Below the pieces are notes generated by a model. The model was not told the origin of the DNA, did no database searches, and was given only the letters and a program-made list of their open reading frames with translations. A stretch of DNA of 59,982 nt from a virus, in IMG/VR virus record IMGVR_UViG_3300035698_017647, positions 1 to 59,982 of that record; one strand, written 5' to 3'. Below are positions 58,796-59,982 of the stretch, piece after piece. How positions within the stretch are numbered: position 1 is the first letter of the stretch; every line of letters begins with the position of its first letter. Made by a program: the position numbers and the translations under genes.

Positions 58796-59982
58796 TTAAT
58801 CGTTAGCTAAGGATGCGTATAGCATACAACCACGTGCCACTGCTCTCAGTGGATCCCCCGCAGGTCTGACTTCCTTGATAGTAAGAGGGAAGTCACCTTG
58901 CGCCAAACGTGTCGTAAACGCCTTCACAAAACCTCGTGCTCTTGATGTACCACCAGAGACCACAATAGTAATAGGATCAGTAAACTTAGGAAGATCACTA
59001 GCCCCTGTAAGCCGTGTGGCAAGACAACGAATAGTGTAATCAATAAGGCGCATATAGTAAGAGGATACAGCATCCAAGATCGGATCACCCGATTCTTTAC
59101 CCACTTCAAAATCCCCATTTTCTTTCTCCACTTGGATTACAGTGTCTTTCTGGGCAGTAGACTGAGCAGCCATGCGATCAATCCAGTCACCTGAATTATG
59201 AACAATTCCTCCTGGCGAAGAAAAACAATGTGTTTCTGATGCCATGACAAGATCATAAACATGATCAGCATAAGGAAATTGAATTACAGACTTAATCTTT
59301 CGTTCTATAAAATCCATATCAGTAATAGGTAGATTTTCATCAGAGTTCGTAGACAACAAATGTTTCCAGATGGTATTGTCTACCTGATGTCCAATTTGTA
59401 TTCTATAGATTGTTTTTTTACCTTCAATTTGAACACCTTTACTGTTAATTCCACCTGTTCTAGGTTCTCGAACCGTAAAACTAGTTCTGATTCCAAATCT
59501 TGCTAACAGATCCTGTAATAGTAAGGTTAAATGAACAGATGTGTTTTCAAAAAACATCTTATTGTTATATTTCCATCCATCACTTTCAAACAATCCTTTA
59601 CATATTCCAAGTGCCATCTGATGTGGAATCTTATTAACAGGAATAGAAAATTGCTTTTCTTTCTGATCATTATAACAAAAAGACTGGATAGCTTTTGCGA
59701 TAGTCTTAGAATGAAACATTAACCTGTCACAGTTGTCTTCAGTTGTAATATTTGATGTCTTGTTAAATAGTTCTCTAACTATAGATTTGAAGCTTGTTGC
59801 TTCGTCTTTGTTGGAGTCAAAAGCAACTTGAATTCTTCCATGTTGATCTCTAAGCATCAGACTGCCATCACCTAGAAACCTGCCAAAAAATTCACCAAGT
59901 AATCTAGAAGCAGGCAATTCAATTTTATTTCCATTCTTCGTTCCAAAATAGAAGTTTGATTTTCTATTGATTTCCTTAATGA
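58796..59982 (-). CDS. Actin/Hsp70-fold ATPase with intein, cut by window edge
   Basis: The frame is open to the right edge, so the beginning is outside the window. The C-terminal extein (58796-59194) shows GDWIDRMAAQ (phosphate-binding G-D-W-I-D), a helix-rich middle and ITIVVSGGTSRARGFVKAF (adenosine-binding S-G-G-T-S), ending VRPAGDPLRAVARGCMLY. This resembles ParM/MreB-type or Hsp70-like ATPases. The intein part, 59195 onward, has no visible N-terminus. A filament for DNA positioning is one possibility; a chaperone-type ATPase is another. Confidence 0.8.
   Translation of the reverse strand, partial: IKEINRKSNFYFGTKNGNKIELPASRLLGEFFGRFLGDGSLMLRDQHGRIQVAFDSNKDEATSFKSIVRELFNKTSNITTEDNCDRLMFHSKTIAKAIQSFCYNDQKEKQFSIPVNKIPHQMALGICKGLFESDGWKYNNKMFFENTSVHLTLLLQDLLARFGIRTSFTVREPRTGGINSKGVQIEGKKTIYRIQIGHQVDNTIWKHLLSTNSDENLPITDMDFIERKIKSVIQFPYADHVYDLVMASETHCFSSPGGIVHNSGDWIDRMAAQSTAQKDTVIQVEKENGDFEVGKESGDPILDAVSSYYMRLIDYTIRCLATRLTGASDLPKFTDPITIVVSGGTSRARGFVKAFTTRLAQGDFPLTIKEVRPAGDPLRAVARGCMLYASLAND
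59195..59982 (-). mobile_element. LAGLIDADG intein, C-terminal part, in actin-like ATPase
   Basis: The visible part has LAGLIDADG motifs LLGEFFGRFLGDGSL and ALGICKGLFESDGW and ends VYDLVMASETHCFSSPGGIV, then HN, followed by +1 Ser (SGDWID). The N-terminal splicing block lies outside the window. Confidence 0.9.

Overview
This window looks like part of a large tailed double-stranded DNA phage genome (Caudoviricetes, probably jumbo-sized). The signs are dense packing with ATGA/TAATG junctions, no gene-free stretch over about 120 bases, and a self-sufficient phage replication and nucleotide set: split DNA polymerase III alpha, RecA, a primase-helicase, class II ribonucleotide reductase, dCMP deaminase, PhoH-like ATPase and uracil-DNA glycosylase. 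I see no tRNA, rRNA, CRISPR array or insertion sequence, and no unmistakable capsid, terminase or tail gene. TGA is an ordinary stop here. A GT9 (heptosyltransferase-like) enzyme and RmlA/RmlB hint at a host with LPS-like glycans, but the host cannot be named from sequence.

Layout. From 1 to about 26.17 kb all genes run rightward. They include a degenerate RNase H-like protein, a HIRAN protein, a Ycf46-like AAA ATPase interrupted by a split intein, a DUF1257 (Ycf35-like) and a DUF2997-like partner, a radical SAM enzyme, NrdJ with an intein, RecA, DNA polymerase III alpha in at least three reading frames, a metallophosphoesterase with a zinc finger, and nucleotide and DNA-repair enzymes. Genes converge at about 26.16 kb. 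From there to 59982 all genes run leftward. From 26.4 to 38.9 kb lie a sigma-like frame, several PD-(D/E)XK-type nucleases, an intein-bearing endolysin with an in-frame TGA, a primase-helicase and small membrane proteins. From 39.0 to 58.8 kb lies a 20-kb glycan pathway: Gmd, RmlA, RmlB, three sulfotransferase-like proteins, a GSCFA protein, FkbM and other methyltransferases, and eight glycosyltransferase-like proteins. The right edge cuts an actin/Hsp70-fold ATPase that also holds an intein.

Two themes stand out. First, genes in pieces: five inteins (one split, with an HNH endonuclease fossil between its halves), an HNH gene, and a LAGLIDADG gene wedged inside the polymerase palm. Several insertions fall exactly in catalytic motifs: the thiyl-radical cysteine of NrdJ, Walker B of the AAA protein, EX7E of a glycosyltransferase, and the GDWID phosphate loop of the actin-like protein. 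Second, metabolic ambition: the glycan cluster could decorate virions or remodel the host surface with methylated, possibly sulfated sugars. The conserved but functionally unknown Ycf46/DUF1257/DUF2997 module is the best candidate for an undescribed system.
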